From positions 1,550,001 through 1,614,000 of the forward strand of contig NZ_OMOR01000001.1 in the NCBI RefSeq assembly GCF_900302465.1: DNA of 64,000 nucleotides, written 5' to 3'. Below the pieces are notes generated by a model. It was not told the DNA's origin and ran no database searches. It saw nothing but the letters and a program-made list of their open reading frames with translations. The translations under genes and the position numbers were made by a program. Positions 26,526 through 36,238 of the stretch are shown here, piece by piece; the first letter of the stretch is position 1, and each line of letters begins with the position of its first letter. The DNA comes from Ascidiaceihabitans donghaensis. Lineage in GTDB: Bacteria > Pseudomonadota > Alphaproteobacteria > Rhodobacterales > Rhodobacteraceae.

Positions 26526-28484
26526 CTACAGCTGGATGCGGAACCGTGCAAAGCCGTCGGGCCCGTCCCCGGCAGGGGCCAGATCTACGCCTTTCACATC
26601 GTCAACGTACTGCAAGGCATTTGGTCCTGTATCGAACAAGACCGTTGCACCCTCCAAAGCTTTGAAGCGCCAATTGGCATCTGCCTTTGGACTGATTGTG
26701 CCTTGTTCCACGATGTAGCGCACAATTACGTCGCGGTTGGTGTCGGGCCCCTCGAATATGATTGTGTCACCCAAAGCACTGGGGAATGCACCGCCGCCCG
26801 ATGCCCGGTAATTGTTTGTCGCAATGACAAACCTTTGTTCAGGATCAATGGGTTGTCCGTTAAATATCAAGTTGACGATCCGGTTTGCATTTGCATCAAC
26901 CAACACGCCCTTGGCATCAAATTTTGACGGTTGGGACAAGTCGATTTCATAGCTGACGCCGTCGATGACATCAAAATTGTAGGACGGGAAACTTGGGTTC
27001 AGCAAAATCTGATCGGCTTTGCCGGGTTCCACCAAATTGAACATCCCCGCAGAGCGTTCCAGCCAGTCCTTGACCTGTGCCCCGGTGACCAGAACCGCGC
27101 GTGCGGTGTTGGGGTAGAGATACAGGTCAGACACGTTTTTGATAGCGACATCGCCCTTTGGCACATCTGTGTAGTAGTCCGGCCCGCCGCGGCCCCCCGC
27201 TTTGAATGGTGCTGCCGCAGACAAGATGGGCAGGTTTTCGTATTCCGTTCCTTTCAGCATTTCGCCAATGTACCAGGTTTGCGCAATGGACACGATTTGC
27301 ACCGATGGGTCATCCGCGACCAACGCAAAATAACTGTGCAACGGCGCATCCGTTTTGCCTACGGCACGGCGCACATAGGCCAGTGTTGCATCGTGTTCCT
27401 CTTGCACGGCATCCAGAACGCCGGCGTCGCTATCGACCAAAGCTGTTATCGAGCGGTCCTCGTTGCGTTTGGAAATGGGGCGGGCCTCGGACGCGGACCC
27501 TGCGATGCGCCACGTGCCGCCATCGCGTTCCAGCATAAGGTCGATCAATCCCAAGTGGCTGCCCCAGAACCCGCCCATCGTCGCCGGTTTGCCGTGAATG
27601 GTGCCTTTGTCGGCATCGACGGCCGCGTAGTCTTTGTACGTGGCGGAAGGGAACACGAGGTGGCTGTGCCCAGTCAGGATCGCGTCGATCCCGTCAATGG
27701 CGGCCAGTGGAACCGATGCGTTTTCCATACCATCGCTTTCTTGTGCCGACCCGATCCCCGAATGCGACAGTGCGATGATAATATCAGCCCCCCGTTCCTT
27801 CATTTCCGGCACATAGGCGCGGGCGGTTTGTACAATGTCGCGGGTTTGCACGCGGCCTTCAAGATGGCGGCGATCCCAGTTCATGATTTGTGGCGGTACA
27901 AATCCAATAAGCCCTATTTTCAGAGTATGGGTCTGCCCGGAGCCGTCGGTGATCTGTTTGTCCATCAACACATAGGGCTTGATCAATGTGGTGTCATTTG
28001 TCGGTGTGCTGCCCATGTCTTTGACAACATTGGCACTGACCACCGGAAAGTCCGCGCCGGCTAAAGATTTCATCAAGAAATCAAGCCCGTAGTTGAATTC
28101 ATGGTTGCCCAATGTCGATGCGTCAAAGCCGAGTGTGTTCATGGCTGTGATAACAGGATGTGTGTCGCCGTCTTTCATGCCACGCTCATAAACGATGTAA
28201 TCGCCCATGGGATTGCCCTGCAGAAAGTCTCCGTTGTCCAACAGCAGCGTGTTGGTGGCTTCTGCGCGTATGTTGTTGATGATTGACGCAGTGCGGGCCA
28301 AGCCGACAGTGTCGCGGGGTTTGTCGGCATAGTAGTCGTAGGGGAACACATGCACATGCAAATCCGTGGTCTCCATAAGACGCAAATGGGCCTGGTTGGA
28401 TGCGGCATGCACCGAAAATGGATGTATGGCCAAAACACTGGCAGAACTTGCGATGAAAGACCGGCGGGTTATTTGAAGAGGCAT
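26526..28484 (-). CDS. cpdB: 2',3'-cyclic-nucleotide 2'-phosphodiesterase / 3'-nucleotidase, periplasmic
   Basis: 652 residues from MPLQITRRSFIASSASVLA, a Tat-type signal with the twin arginine. ATG 28484 has AAAGGATG upstream. The metallophosphoesterase part carries METTDLHVHVFPYDY, LLLDNGDFLQGNPMGD, TLGNHEFNYGLDFL and LTGHSHLVFP, the metal ligands of the family. The C-terminal 5'-nucleotidase domain has ATNNYRASGGG. It salvages phosphate and nucleosides from external nucleotides. The surrounding genes give no operon hint. Confidence 0.95.
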   Translation of the reverse strand: MPLQITRRSFIASSASVLAIHPFSVHAASNQAHLRLMETTDLHVHVFPYDYYADKPRDTVGLARTASIINNIRAEATNTLLLDNGDFLQGNPMGDYIVYERGMKDGDTHPVITAMNTLGFDASTLGNHEFNYGLDFLMKSLAGADFPVVSANVVKDMGSTPTNDTTLIKPYVLMDKQITDGSGQTHTLKIGLIGFVPPQIMNWDRRHLEGRVQTRDIVQTARAYVPEMKERGADIIIALSHSGIGSAQESDGMENASVPLAAIDGIDAILTGHSHLVFPSATYKDYAAVDADKGTIHGKPATMGGFWGSHLGLIDLMLERDGGTWRIAGSASEARPISKRNEDRSITALVDSDAGVLDAVQEEHDATLAYVRRAVGKTDAPLHSYFALVADDPSVQIVSIAQTWYIGEMLKGTEYENLPILSAAAPFKAGGRGGPDYYTDVPKGDVAIKNVSDLYLYPNTARAVLVTGAQVKDWLERSAGMFNLVEPGKADQILLNPSFPSYNFDVIDGVSYEIDLSQPSKFDAKGVLVDANANRIVNLIFNGQPIDPEQRFVIATNNYRASGGGAFPSALGDTIIFEGPDTNRDVIVRYIVEQGTISPKADANWRFKALEGATVLFDTGPNALQYVDDVKGVDLAPAGDGPDGFARFRIQL

Positions 28485-28674
28485 CGGACATCCTTTTGGT
28501 TGATTGTGGCAAGGCACAACCAACGTACACCGTGTTTGTAACGCAGGTGTGTCGATTGCGCGTATAACGGGAAAGGTGGCAGCCCGAATGCCACGCCGTC
28601 AAGCGGGTTCTTGCGCATCGGTTGCTTGCAGCTTGGTGCGGTTTGGGTAAGCTGCAAGAAAAAGAGCAAAAGAA

Positions 28675-29829
28675 ATGGATTGGGCAATGGGCATTACACG
28701 ACGGAATTTCACCGCGGGCTTGGTAGGCTTCGGGCTTGCAGGTTGCACAACAGGTGGGGGCGGTGTGGCAGCACCCGCACGCGCCAGTGGGTTGCCAGCC
28801 GATCTGCGCCCAAGCTTCAATGCAGGCTATGACACTTGGGTCGCCAATTTCAAAAAACGCGCAAGTGGAAGCGGTATCTCGGATGCGACCCTGCGCGCGG
28901 GGTTTCGCGGGGCTGGATATCTGCCCGGCGTTGTTAAACGTGACCGCAACCAAGTGGAATTCAAGCGGACCCTGGAAGACTACCTTTCCATTGCGGCCTC
29001 TGATGAACGGGTTGCAAAAGGCCGCGCTGCATTTGCGCGTCACCGTGCGACGTTAAATGCACTGGAAAGCCAGTACGGTGTAGATGCAGAGATTATTTGC
29101 GCCATCTGGGGGCTTGAAAGCTTCTTTGGAGAGCGGCGCGGGGACGTGCCTGTCATTTCTGCAACCTCCACTTTGGCATACGATGGACGCCGCGGGGCTT
29201 TCTTTGAAAAGCAATTGGTGGCTGCGTTGAAGATTATCCAAAATGGTGACATCCCAGCGTCCAAAATGACAGGCAGCTGGGCCGGGGCGATGGGCCACAC
29301 GCAGTTTATTCCCACATCTTATCAGGCCTTTGCGGTGGATTTCACAGGCGATGGGCGGCGCGATATCTGGTCCGAGGATCCAACAGACGCTTTGGCATCA
29401 ACCGCTGCATATTTAAAGCGCAATGGCTGGACACGTGGCACGCGATGGGGCGGAGAGCTGGGCAATGGTGCGCCTGCCGGATCCACGTTACAGCCTCAGA
29501 AGGGCGGGCCTAAGTTTTCTGTCACATCCAATTTCCGCGTCATCAAACGCTACAACAACTCGGACAGCTATGCGATCGGAGTGGGCCATTTGGCGGACAG
29601 GATCGGTGGGGCAGGGCCGCTAAAAGGTAAGTTCCCGCCAGACGCCAACGGATTGACCAAAGACGACCGCGTGGCCTTGCAGCGCAAGCTGACAGCAAAC
29701 GGCTTTGATACAGGCGGTGCTGACGGCGTTTTAGGGCCCAAAAGTAAAGCGGCAATTAGTGCCTATCAGAAGGCCAAAGGGCTACCAGTGACAGGTGAAC
29801 CTTCTGTGGCTTTGTTGCGATCCCTTTAA
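28675..29829 (+). CDS. Lytic murein transglycosylase (MltB-like) with peptidoglycan-binding domain
   Basis: 384 residues (ATG 28675, or 28687). The N-terminus MGITRRNFTAGLVGFGLAGC looks like a Tat/lipoprotein signal with Cys in GLAGC. The SLT_2 domain has YGVDAEIICAIWGLESFFGE with the catalytic Glu in GLES, and WAGAMGHTQFIPTSY. The C-terminal 55 residues are a PG_binding_1 domain (LQRKLTANGFDTGGADG...AAISAYQKAKGL). It acts on periplasmic peptidoglycan. Single-gene context. Confidence 0.94.
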   Translation: MDWAMGITRRNFTAGLVGFGLAGCTTGGGGVAAPARASGLPADLRPSFNAGYDTWVANFKKRASGSGISDATLRAGFRGAGYLPGVVKRDRNQVEFKRTLEDYLSIAASDERVAKGRAAFARHRATLNALESQYGVDAEIICAIWGLESFFGERRGDVPVISATSTLAYDGRRGAFFEKQLVAALKIIQNGDIPASKMTGSWAGAMGHTQFIPTSYQAFAVDFTGDGRRDIWSEDPTDALASTAAYLKRNGWTRGTRWGGELGNGAPAGSTLQPQKGGPKFSVTSNFRVIKRYNNSDSYAIGVGHLADRIGGAGPLKGKFPPDANGLTKDDRVALQRKLTANGFDTGGADGVLGPKSKAAISAYQKAKGLPVTGEPSVALLRSL

Positions 29830-29953
29830 GACGTTTCAAATTTAGCGGGAATCTTCTGTGATCAATCTGTGCCTTCTCGCGAAAGGGGAACAGGTAAAAA
29901 TGTGATAGAGGTTTAACGCGAAACGCGATCAGCGCCATCGCAGTGCGACACGC

Positions 29954-30751
29954 TTAGAAGTATTTCGCGATCAGCGCGTCAATGGTGCCATCGGCGTGCA
30001 TGGTCTCGATTTCTTGACGATAAAGGGCCGCCGCTTCTTGAGAAAACTCAGGATTTGCCACCAAAAACAGGGGCAGGCTTGAGACGGCTTCACCAAATAC
30101 AATCACGTCCCCTGCGCCTTCTTCGCGTTGAATGGATCGTCCAGCCCAATCTGTCTGGAACCATGCCTGCACGCGCCCTGATTGCAGCATTTGAAAGCTG
30201 GCTGTGGGGGTTGAGACATAGATGATGTTGGTAAAGCCGTTTTCTTGCAGAACAAGGGCAGAGGCAGAACCTTCTTCCACGACGACACTGTCCAGACGAC
30301 GGGCATCTTCAAAGCTGTTCACCGGCGCGCCCATGGTCATGAATTGCATATTCTGTTCAAAGATTTGCGCGACCCAAGTGTAGCTGTCTTCGCGTTCCTT
30401 TGTGCGGAACAGGGCAGGGACCATAGCGTTTGAGTGTTCGGAGACGCTATAGAGCAGGCGTTTGAAGGGAAAAAACTCTACGGAAAGGTCGCGATCCAGC
30501 CGCTTGGCTGCTGTTGTGACGATTTCGATGGCCATGCCGGGGCTGTCGGGGGAGTTTTCGATTACAAGCGGCGGGTAGTGCGCAGCAAAGGCCCGATCCT
30601 GTGCAAGGACAGTGATTTGCGCTTTTACCGGGGCCGCTAAGGTCAATAAACCAATGGTGAACAAAGCCATAACCGCGCTGAACCGCGCTTTCGTATTCTG
30701 AAAAAAACTGATTTCGCGCACTTTTGTTTCCTTGATGGCACGTGAACTCAT
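29954..30751 (-). CDS. Periplasmic solute-binding protein, family 3-like
   Basis: 265 residues from MSSRAIKETK; a GTG at 30778 would add nine residues. A signal peptide (FSAVMALFTIGLLTLAAPVKA) precedes a SBP_bac_3-type domain: PPLVIENSPDSPGMAIEIVTTAAKRLDRDLSVEFFPFKRLL, then NSFEDARRLDSVVVEEGSA. No permease or ATPase gene is nearby, so it could be a sensor-like or orphan binding protein. Ligand unknown. Confidence 0.8.
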   Translation of the reverse strand: MSSRAIKETKVREISFFQNTKARFSAVMALFTIGLLTLAAPVKAQITVLAQDRAFAAHYPPLVIENSPDSPGMAIEIVTTAAKRLDRDLSVEFFPFKRLLYSVSEHSNAMVPALFRTKEREDSYTWVAQIFEQNMQFMTMGAPVNSFEDARRLDSVVVEEGSASALVLQENGFTNIIYVSTPTASFQMLQSGRVQAWFQTDWAGRSIQREEGAGDVIVFGEAVSSLPLFLVANPEFSQEAAALYRQEIETMHADGTIDALIAKYF

Positions 30752-30885
30752 CACGCCAACGATAGAGATTGTTAACACAGTCTACTTTCAGGCCAAATTG
30801 TATTTTGTAGGGTATGTGGCGCATAAACGCTCAAAACACTATGTGCTGCAGTCTTTCGCGCCCTCCAACACACCGTACCGAATGC

Positions 30886-30917
30886 AAAAAGACCGCAGCG
30901 TGAACTGCGGTCTTTTT
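30886..30917. terminator. Terminator of the rpsF-rpsR-rplI operon
   Basis: AAAAAGACCGCAG (30886-30898) pairs perfectly with CTGCGGTCTTTTT (30905-30917) across the loop CGTGAA. Its symmetric A/T flanks would work in both directions; it lies 38 bases past the rplI stop. Confidence 0.9.
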
Positions 30918-30954
30918 AAGATCGTTGGCCTGCCCGAAGGCGTGGGCGTTTGAC

Positions 30955-31596
30955 TTAGCTTGCAGGTGTCTCTTCGGACCCTTCGTCGTCGCCCGCAGGG
31001 GCCACGCCAGCGGATTCCGCCAGATCATCGTCTTCTGCCGCAGCAGCGCCGATGTCTTCGAACAGTTCCTGAATTTCAAACTCTGCAGCGGCTTCTTCTT
31101 CAGCGGCCAGTTCCTGAATGGATTTGCCAGACGCTTGAAGTTCTGCTTCTTCGGTTGAACGTGCGACGTTCAATTCGATTGTTGCAGTGACTTCGGGGTG
31201 AAGAACAACGGACACGTCGTGGACGCCCAGGTATTTGATCGGTGCGATCAGAACAACCTGTTTGCGGTGCACTGTGAAGCCTTCTTCGGTTGCAGCTTCA
31301 GCGGCGTCACGTGTTGTGACCGATCCGTAAAGTGCGCCCGCATCGGAAGCAGAGCGAATCACGATGAACTGCTGTCCGTCGAGTTTGCCTGCCAATGCTT
31401 CGGCTTCTTGTTTGGTTTCGAGGTTCTGCGCTTCAAGCTGAACTTTGCGGGCCTCAAAGTCTGCGATGTTCTGCTTGGATGCAGACAAAGCTTTTTTCTG
31501 AGGCAGCAAATAGTTGCGTGCGTAGCCTGCTTTGACGTCGACGACGTCGCCCATTTGACCAAGCTTGGCCACACGTTCCAGAAGGATAACTTGCAT
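30955..31596 (-). CDS. rplI: Ribosomal protein L9 with acidic C-terminal extension
   Basis: 213 residues compared with about 150 in E. coli. The N-domain [32 protein letters not shown] and the C-domain ([28 protein letters not shown]) are typical of L9. About 60 extra residues at the end are rich in Ala, Glu and Asp (ending GSEETPAS). L9 binds 23S rRNA near the L1 stalk. Third gene of the S6-S18-L9 operon. Confidence 0.97.
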   Translation of the reverse strand: MQVILLERVAKLGQMGDVVDVKAGYARNYLLPQKKALSASKQNIADFEARKVQLEAQNLETKQEAEALAGKLDGQQFIVIRSASDAGALYGSVTTRDAAEAATEEGFTVHRKQVVLIAPIKYLGVHDVSVVLHPEVTATIELNVARSTEEAELQASGKSIQELAAEEEAAAEFEIQELFEDIGAAAAEDDDLAESAGVAPAGDDEGSEETPAS

Positions 31597-31608
31597 ATCA
31601 GGTTCTCC

Positions 31609-31836
31609 TTATTTCACGGCATAGGGCAGCAGGGCGAGGAAGCGGGCGCGTTTGATGGCACGGGCCAGTTCACGCTGCTTTTTCGCAGATACTGCGGTGA
31701 TACGGGAAGGCACGATCTTGCCACGCTCAGAGATGTAGCGTTGCAGAAGGCGAGTGTCTTTGTAGTCGATCGCTGGTGCGTTGTCGCCAGAGAACGGGCA
31801 GACTTTGCGGCGACGGAAAAATGGTTTTGCAGCCAT
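31609..31836 (-). CDS. rpsR: Ribosomal protein S18
   Basis: 75 residues, standard length. [55 protein letters not shown]-type sequence is diagnostic. It binds S6 in the platform of the 30S subunit. It lies between rpsF and rplI in the conserved order, with gaps of 30 and 12 bases. Confidence 0.99.
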   Translation of the reverse strand: MAAKPFFRRRKVCPFSGDNAPAIDYKDTRLLQRYISERGKIVPSRITAVSAKKQRELARAIKRARFLALLPYAVK

Positions 31837-31866
31837 GGGTTACGTCCTTTTCCTAAAGCGTGGGGA

Positions 31867-32229
31867 TCAACGGCGTTCGCGGCGTTCGCCACGGTCGCTG
31901 CGCTCATCGCGTTTTTGCATTTGCACGGAAGGCAGCTCTTTGTGAGCGTCCACTTTGATGGTCAGCACGCGCATCACATCGTCATGCAAGCGCATAAGGC
32001 GCTCCATTTCCTGCACGGCGGATGCCGGTGCATCGGACAGCATAAAGGCGTAGTGCCCTTTGCGGTTTTTGTTGATTTTGTAGGCCATCGTTTTGACGCC
32101 CCAGTATTCGGATCCGGTCATGGACCCGCCGTTGTCGGACAATACTGTACCAAAATGTTCGATCAGGCCTTCGGCTTGTGTGTTGGACAAGTCCTGGCGT
32201 GCGATCATGACATGCTCATATAGCGGCAT
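31867..32229 (-). CDS. rpsF: Ribosomal protein S6
   Basis: 120 residues from MPLYEHVMIARQDLS; ATG 32229 has GGAG upstream and gives the normal S6 start. YWGVKTMAYKINKNRKGHYAFM and MRLHDDVMRVLTIKVD are S6 blocks. The end is basic and charged (ERSDRGERRERR). First gene of the operon with rpsR and rplI. Confidence 0.98.
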   Translation of the reverse strand: MPLYEHVMIARQDLSNTQAEGLIEHFGTVLSDNGGSMTGSEYWGVKTMAYKINKNRKGHYAFMLSDAPASAVQEMERLMRLHDDVMRVLTIKVDAHKELPSVQMQKRDERSDRGERRERR

Positions 32230-32505
32230 GTGTGCTCCACTTATATCAAGGCGCATTTCAAAGTCGGACCCTATTTTCCCTTGCGGGTCCAACACGAGAG
32301 GCTGCGCGGTTCAAGAAACGTTGCAAAGGAAGTGTGCCGTATACACTGTTTTTATTGTGGCGCAAGGCGGCGCGTGGCGGGGGAAGACCATTTTCGATCC
32401 GACCGCAATGGCCCTGCCTTTGCATTGCCCATGCTCTGCCCCATTCTTGTCGTTTTGTTAACCATAAGTAAGCCCTAACGGCAGAACGCCATTGGGAGAA
32501 AACAG

Positions 32506-33012
32506 ATGACAGCCACAACAGATTTCATCACAGACACAGCCACCGCAGCGCACGCGGCACCACAATCCGCGCCTGCACAAACCCTTGACGGCAGCCGCTT
32601 GATGGTACGCGGCAGCCAAAGCCTTTTGGGTGCTGCGTTGATGTTGTCTGCAGCGGGCCTTTGGATTGCACCGGGGTCTGATTGGTCGGCTGATTTGTTG
32701 TTGATCAAGCTGGTGATCTCTTTGGTGATTGGATTTAGCGGTCTGGCATTGTTGCAGCAGGGCAAGACCCCGCGTGCCCCTGAAGTTGAAATTGATACAG
32801 TACGCCGCGAAGTACGCCTTGTGCGCCGCACATTACATGGCGACGAACTGGTGTCGCGCACCAAATTCGAAAACCTCAACCGCGCAGAAATGAATGGCGC
32901 CCATATGATTTTATGGGGTGCGCAGGATGAAATGCTGGCGGAAGTTGCGATGACAGATCCAAGCGTTCGCCGATCTTTGGTGTCCGGCCTGTCTGCGGCA
33001 GGTAAATTGTAA
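32506..33012 (+). CDS. Hypothetical membrane protein, two transmembrane segments
   Basis: 168 residues. An Ala/Thr-rich N-terminus is followed by a hydrophobic hairpin (SLLGAALMLSAAGLWIAP and LLLIKLVISLVIGFSGLALLQ, residues about 39-85) and a soluble C-terminal part with VEIDTVRREVRLVRRTLHGDE. The sequence resembles no family I know, though similar short proteins seem common in the Roseobacter group. ATG 32506 follows GGGAGAAAAC. Confidence 0.8.
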   Translation: MTATTDFITDTATAAHAAPQSAPAQTLDGSRLMVRGSQSLLGAALMLSAAGLWIAPGSDWSADLLLIKLVISLVIGFSGLALLQQGKTPRAPEVEIDTVRREVRLVRRTLHGDELVSRTKFENLNRAEMNGAHMILWGAQDEMLAEVAMTDPSVRRSLVSGLSAAGKL

Positions 33013-33177
33013 GGGCCTGAATCCGGCGCTCCAATCGTAATAACACCTCAGGGCCGTGCTTTATGCGCGGCTTTGGCTGTTCATTTCCGCGCACGACATG
33101 TTGATCGCTGCGGGATTGCCGTTTGTGTGATTTGCTACACATGTAGGGAACACACACTTTACTTTGGAGGTTCCCTT

Positions 33178-33747
33178 ATGAAATCGCTTCTTCTTGCCGC
33201 TGCTCTCACAACTGCCGCAGGCGTCGCCGCCGCTGCCGACAAATACGTGCTGGACGCAAGTCACAGCCAAGTCATCTTCGATTACAACCACCTTGGTTTT
33301 TCGACAACTTACGGCATGTTTTCCGGTTTTGAAGGCGAAATCATGTTTGACGCGGACAACGCTGCCAATTCATCCGTCAACGTCGCGATGCCCGTCATGA
33401 GCATGTTCACAGGCTGGGAAAAGCGCGAAGGCCACTTCATGTCCGGCGATTTTTTTGGCGCGTCTGAAGGCGATATGATCACCTTCAATTCAACGGCCAT
33501 CGAAGTCACAGGCGAGAACACAGCGTTGATCACCGGTGATTTGACCATGAACGACGTTACAAAATCTGTCGTTCTGGATGCCGTTTTGAACAAGACCGGA
33601 ACACATCCAATGGCTAACAAAGACTGGGCCGGTTTCGACGCGACAGTGACGTTGACGCGGTCCGACTTTGGTCTGGGCGCTTTCGCACCAGCCGTGAGTG
33701 ATGATGTGAACGTACGCATTTCGATTGAGGCGATGAAGGCAGGCTAA
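33178..33747 (+). CDS. YceI-family periplasmic protein
   Basis: 189 residues from MKSLLLAAALTTAAGVAAAA, a clean signal peptide; GGAGG precedes ATG 33178. YVLDASHSQVIFDYNHLGFSTTYGMFSGFEG begins the YceI lipocalin-like beta-barrel, which binds isoprenoid-type lipids such as polyprenols or quinones in characterised members. It is followed by a strong terminator. A second YceI domain is fused to cytochrome b561 in the next gene, suggesting a related function. Confidence 0.93.
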   Translation: MKSLLLAAALTTAAGVAAAADKYVLDASHSQVIFDYNHLGFSTTYGMFSGFEGEIMFDADNAANSSVNVAMPVMSMFTGWEKREGHFMSGDFFGASEGDMITFNSTAIEVTGENTALITGDLTMNDVTKSVVLDAVLNKTGTHPMANKDWAGFDATVTLTRSDFGLGAFAPAVSDDVNVRISIEAMKAG

Positions 33748-33772
33748 GTCGCCCGACCCATCCGATCTCAAT

Positions 33773-33807
33773 AAAAAGGCCGCCTGAAAAATTCAGGCGG
33801 CCTTTTT
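33773..33807 (+). terminator. Rho-independent terminator of the YceI gene
   Basis: AAAAAGGCCGCCTGAA (33773-33788) pairs with TTCAGGCGGCCTTTTT (33792-33807) with a 3-base loop and a T tract. Confidence 0.92.
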
Positions 33808-33958
33808 TGTGTCTGTCGCATTTTGGTAGGGGGCGATTGCAATGGCCAGCGATCCAATTGTCGCGCTGACGCGCGGTGCGATGTTTTCAGATCGCCCTTT
33901 TCAGGACGATCTGGTGGCCCCTCCGGGGAGGAGGTTTATTTGGCAAGGTGAACAGGGG

Positions 33959-35146
33959 TCAGTTTTGCCGTGCTGTCAGTTCCACCTTAACCTTGACGTT
34001 GAACAACAAGCTGCTTTCGTCGGCCATGTTGTCCCCTATGCCGAAGTCCTGTCGGTTCAATTCGATTTGTCCGTTCACTGTTGCCAAACCGTCGTCGATT
34101 GACAGGTTGAACGGCATTTCGACCGGTACCGTTTTGTCCCTTATTGTCAAAGTACCCGTCGCCAGATGTCCATCTACGATGCGTTCCAGGTCTGCTTGGA
34201 AAATTGCCGTTGGAAACGTCGTCGCATCAAAAAAATCGTGTCCCATGGCCTGATCTGTTACAGATCCCAGCGTAAGTGATGGAACTGCGATTGTCACCGT
34301 TGTGGTGCCTTTGGCGGTGGCAGGATCGTAGTCGATGTCTGCAGTCCAATCTGCAAATTTCCCTTCAACCACATTGCCGAACTGCGTGATTTCAATTGCA
34401 ACTGTGCCGGTTTCCACGGTCCAGTCGGATTCGACCTGTTCCAGCGCCACTTGCGCAATTGCATCCCCGTGTTTGGCAAAGACACCGATACTGGATCCTA
34501 TAGCAATGGCGATCCCCCATGCCGCCACAGCTGTCACAAAGGGTAGGCCGTGTTTGTGTGTGCCAGTTGCGTCCGGGGTGTGTGTTGTCCCAAACCACAT
34601 CCGTTTTAGCGTTGCGTCCTTGTCCACAAAGTGGTGCTTTAAGGCGCCCGCGACATGCAAGATCAACGCGGCCGCAAGCACCCGCTCAAACACGATATGC
34701 AGCCCTGCAAAGAGCGCGGCTGTGTCTTCGGATTTCGCAACCAATGGCAAGTTTTGCCCAAACGGCCACCAGATCGGCGCGAACCCCGTGGTAGACGCAT
34801 GGTGTATCCATCCTGACAGCGGCACCAACAAAAGCGAGCCATAGAGCAGCCAATGCACGGTTTCCGCCAGCCAGCTTTCGGCTTTGCGGTCGGGATGCAA
34901 TCCGGCGGGTTTGGTTTGTGTCACGGCCCAAGCGATCCGCGCCAAAGCCACAAAAAACACTGTGACCCCGAGCGTTTTATGCAAAGAAAAAAGCCATGCC
35001 TTTTGCGCAAGCTGCTCTGACGTTTCATATGGAAGTTTATTGGCAATAATGCCCAAGGGGATCAGCGTCAGGATCAGTAAAGCTGTCAGCCAGTGGAACG
35101 TTTTGGTGACACTTCCGTAGTGATGGGCTGAATTTGTCCGCGACAT
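33959..35146 (-). CDS. Cytochrome b561 domain fused to a YceI domain
   Basis: 395 residues from MSRTNSAHHYGSVTKTFHW; AAAGGATCG precedes ATG 35146. Residues about 1-190 are a four-helix di-heme cytochrome b561: paired His in FHWL, LHKTLG, WIHHA and LHVAGALKHHF. After a further transmembrane segment (VTAVAAWGIAIAIGSSIGVFA), residues about 215-395 form a YceI domain (WTVETGTVAIEITQFGNVVEGKFADWTADI). A membrane electron carrier joined to a quinone/isoprenoid-binding barrel suggests periplasmic electron transfer. Family members of this fusion are known but their role is not. Confidence 0.9.
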   Translation of the reverse strand: MSRTNSAHHYGSVTKTFHWLTALLILTLIPLGIIANKLPYETSEQLAQKAWLFSLHKTLGVTVFFVALARIAWAVTQTKPAGLHPDRKAESWLAETVHWLLYGSLLLVPLSGWIHHASTTGFAPIWWPFGQNLPLVAKSEDTAALFAGLHIVFERVLAAALILHVAGALKHHFVDKDATLKRMWFGTTHTPDATGTHKHGLPFVTAVAAWGIAIAIGSSIGVFAKHGDAIAQVALEQVESDWTVETGTVAIEITQFGNVVEGKFADWTADIDYDPATAKGTTTVTIAVPSLTLGSVTDQAMGHDFFDATTFPTAIFQADLERIVDGHLATGTLTIRDKTVPVEMPFNLSIDDGLATVNGQIELNRQDFGIGDNMADESSLLFNVKVKVELTARQN

Positions 35147-35303
35147 CTGGCGATCCTTTGTGTTGCTTGCATTGTGTAACACCTCAGATGTAGCTGTTAT
35201 TCATCTAAACGTAAGTCGCATTTTTGCACAGGCTCTGAGCAGGGTTGCCCAGCGTGCCTCTTTGTGGCTACACCCCTTTCAACACCATGATGGGGATTTT
35301 TAC

Positions 35304-36236
35304 ATGACAACCGCATTTGTATTTCCGGGCCAAGGGGCGCAAACCATTGGCATGGGGAAGGATCTGGCAGAGGCTTATCCTGCGGCTAGGGCTGTCTTTC
35401 AAGAAGTTGATGATGCACTTGGTGAAAACCTGTCGCAGCTTATTTGGGACGGTGATCAGGACACGTTGACGCTGACCCAAAACGCGCAACCCGCTTTGAT
35501 GGCAACGTCTTTGGCGGCCATGCGTGCGTTGGAAGCTGAAGGATTGACTTTGGATCGGGCCGCTTTTGTTGCGGGCCATTCGCTGGGTGAGTATTCGGCG
35601 TTGGCTGCTGCCGGTGCGATTTCAGTGGCCGACACGGCGCGTTTGTTGCGCACGCGTGGTCAAGCGATGCAGCAGGCCGTTCCGGTCGGTGTGGGCGCTA
35701 TGGCCGCTTTGCTGGGGCTGGACTTTGAGGCAGCGACTGCCGTGGCATCGGAGGCCGCAGGCGATGAGGTGTGTCAGGCCGCCAACGACAATGACCCTGG
35801 GCAGGTGGTGATTTCTGGTCACAAGGCCGCTGTTGAACGCGCCATCGAGATTGCAAAAACCAAAGGTGCAAAGCGTGCGGTTCTGCTGCCTGTGTCCGCA
35901 CCGTTCCATTGCGCTTTGATGGAGCCTGCGGCCCGCGTCATGGAAGCGGCCTTGGCCGAGGTCACTGTGTCTGATCCGGCTGTGCCTTTGGTGGCGAATG
36001 TGCAAGCGCAGGCTGTGACATCGGCAGATGCCATTCGCGGGCTGTTGGTGGAACAGGTCACAGGATCGGTACGCTGGCGCGAAAGCGTCGCTTGGATGGG
36101 CGCACAAGGCGTTACAGACATATGGGAAATCGGCGCGGGCAAAGCCTTGTCTGGCATGATCCGCCGCATCGACCGCAGTATTGCAACCCGCGCCATCGGC
36201 ACAGCCGCTGATGTTGTTGCGGCCAAGGAGGTTTGA
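35304..36236 (+). CDS. fabD: Malonyl-CoA:ACP transacylase
   Basis: 310 residues from MTTAFVFPGQGAQTIGMG. The active-site GHSLGEYSALAAAGA contains the nucleophile Ser; the catalytic His is in PVSAPFHCALM. It loads malonyl groups on ACP for fatty-acid synthesis. fabG starts 2 bases after its stop, so translation is coupled. Confidence 0.98.
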   Translation: MTTAFVFPGQGAQTIGMGKDLAEAYPAARAVFQEVDDALGENLSQLIWDGDQDTLTLTQNAQPALMATSLAAMRALEAEGLTLDRAAFVAGHSLGEYSALAAAGAISVADTARLLRTRGQAMQQAVPVGVGAMAALLGLDFEAATAVASEAAGDEVCQAANDNDPGQVVISGHKAAVERAIEIAKTKGAKRAVLLPVSAPFHCALMEPAARVMEAALAEVTVSDPAVPLVANVQAQAVTSADAIRGLLVEQVTGSVRWRESVAWMGAQGVTDIWEIGAGKALSGMIRRIDRSIATRAIGTAADVVAAKEV

Positions 36237-36238
36237 GA

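Noticed and set aside
33842-34102. Small plus-strand ORF after the YceI terminator
   Set aside because: Mostly overlaps the convergent cytochrome b561-YceI gene and shows no family pattern.
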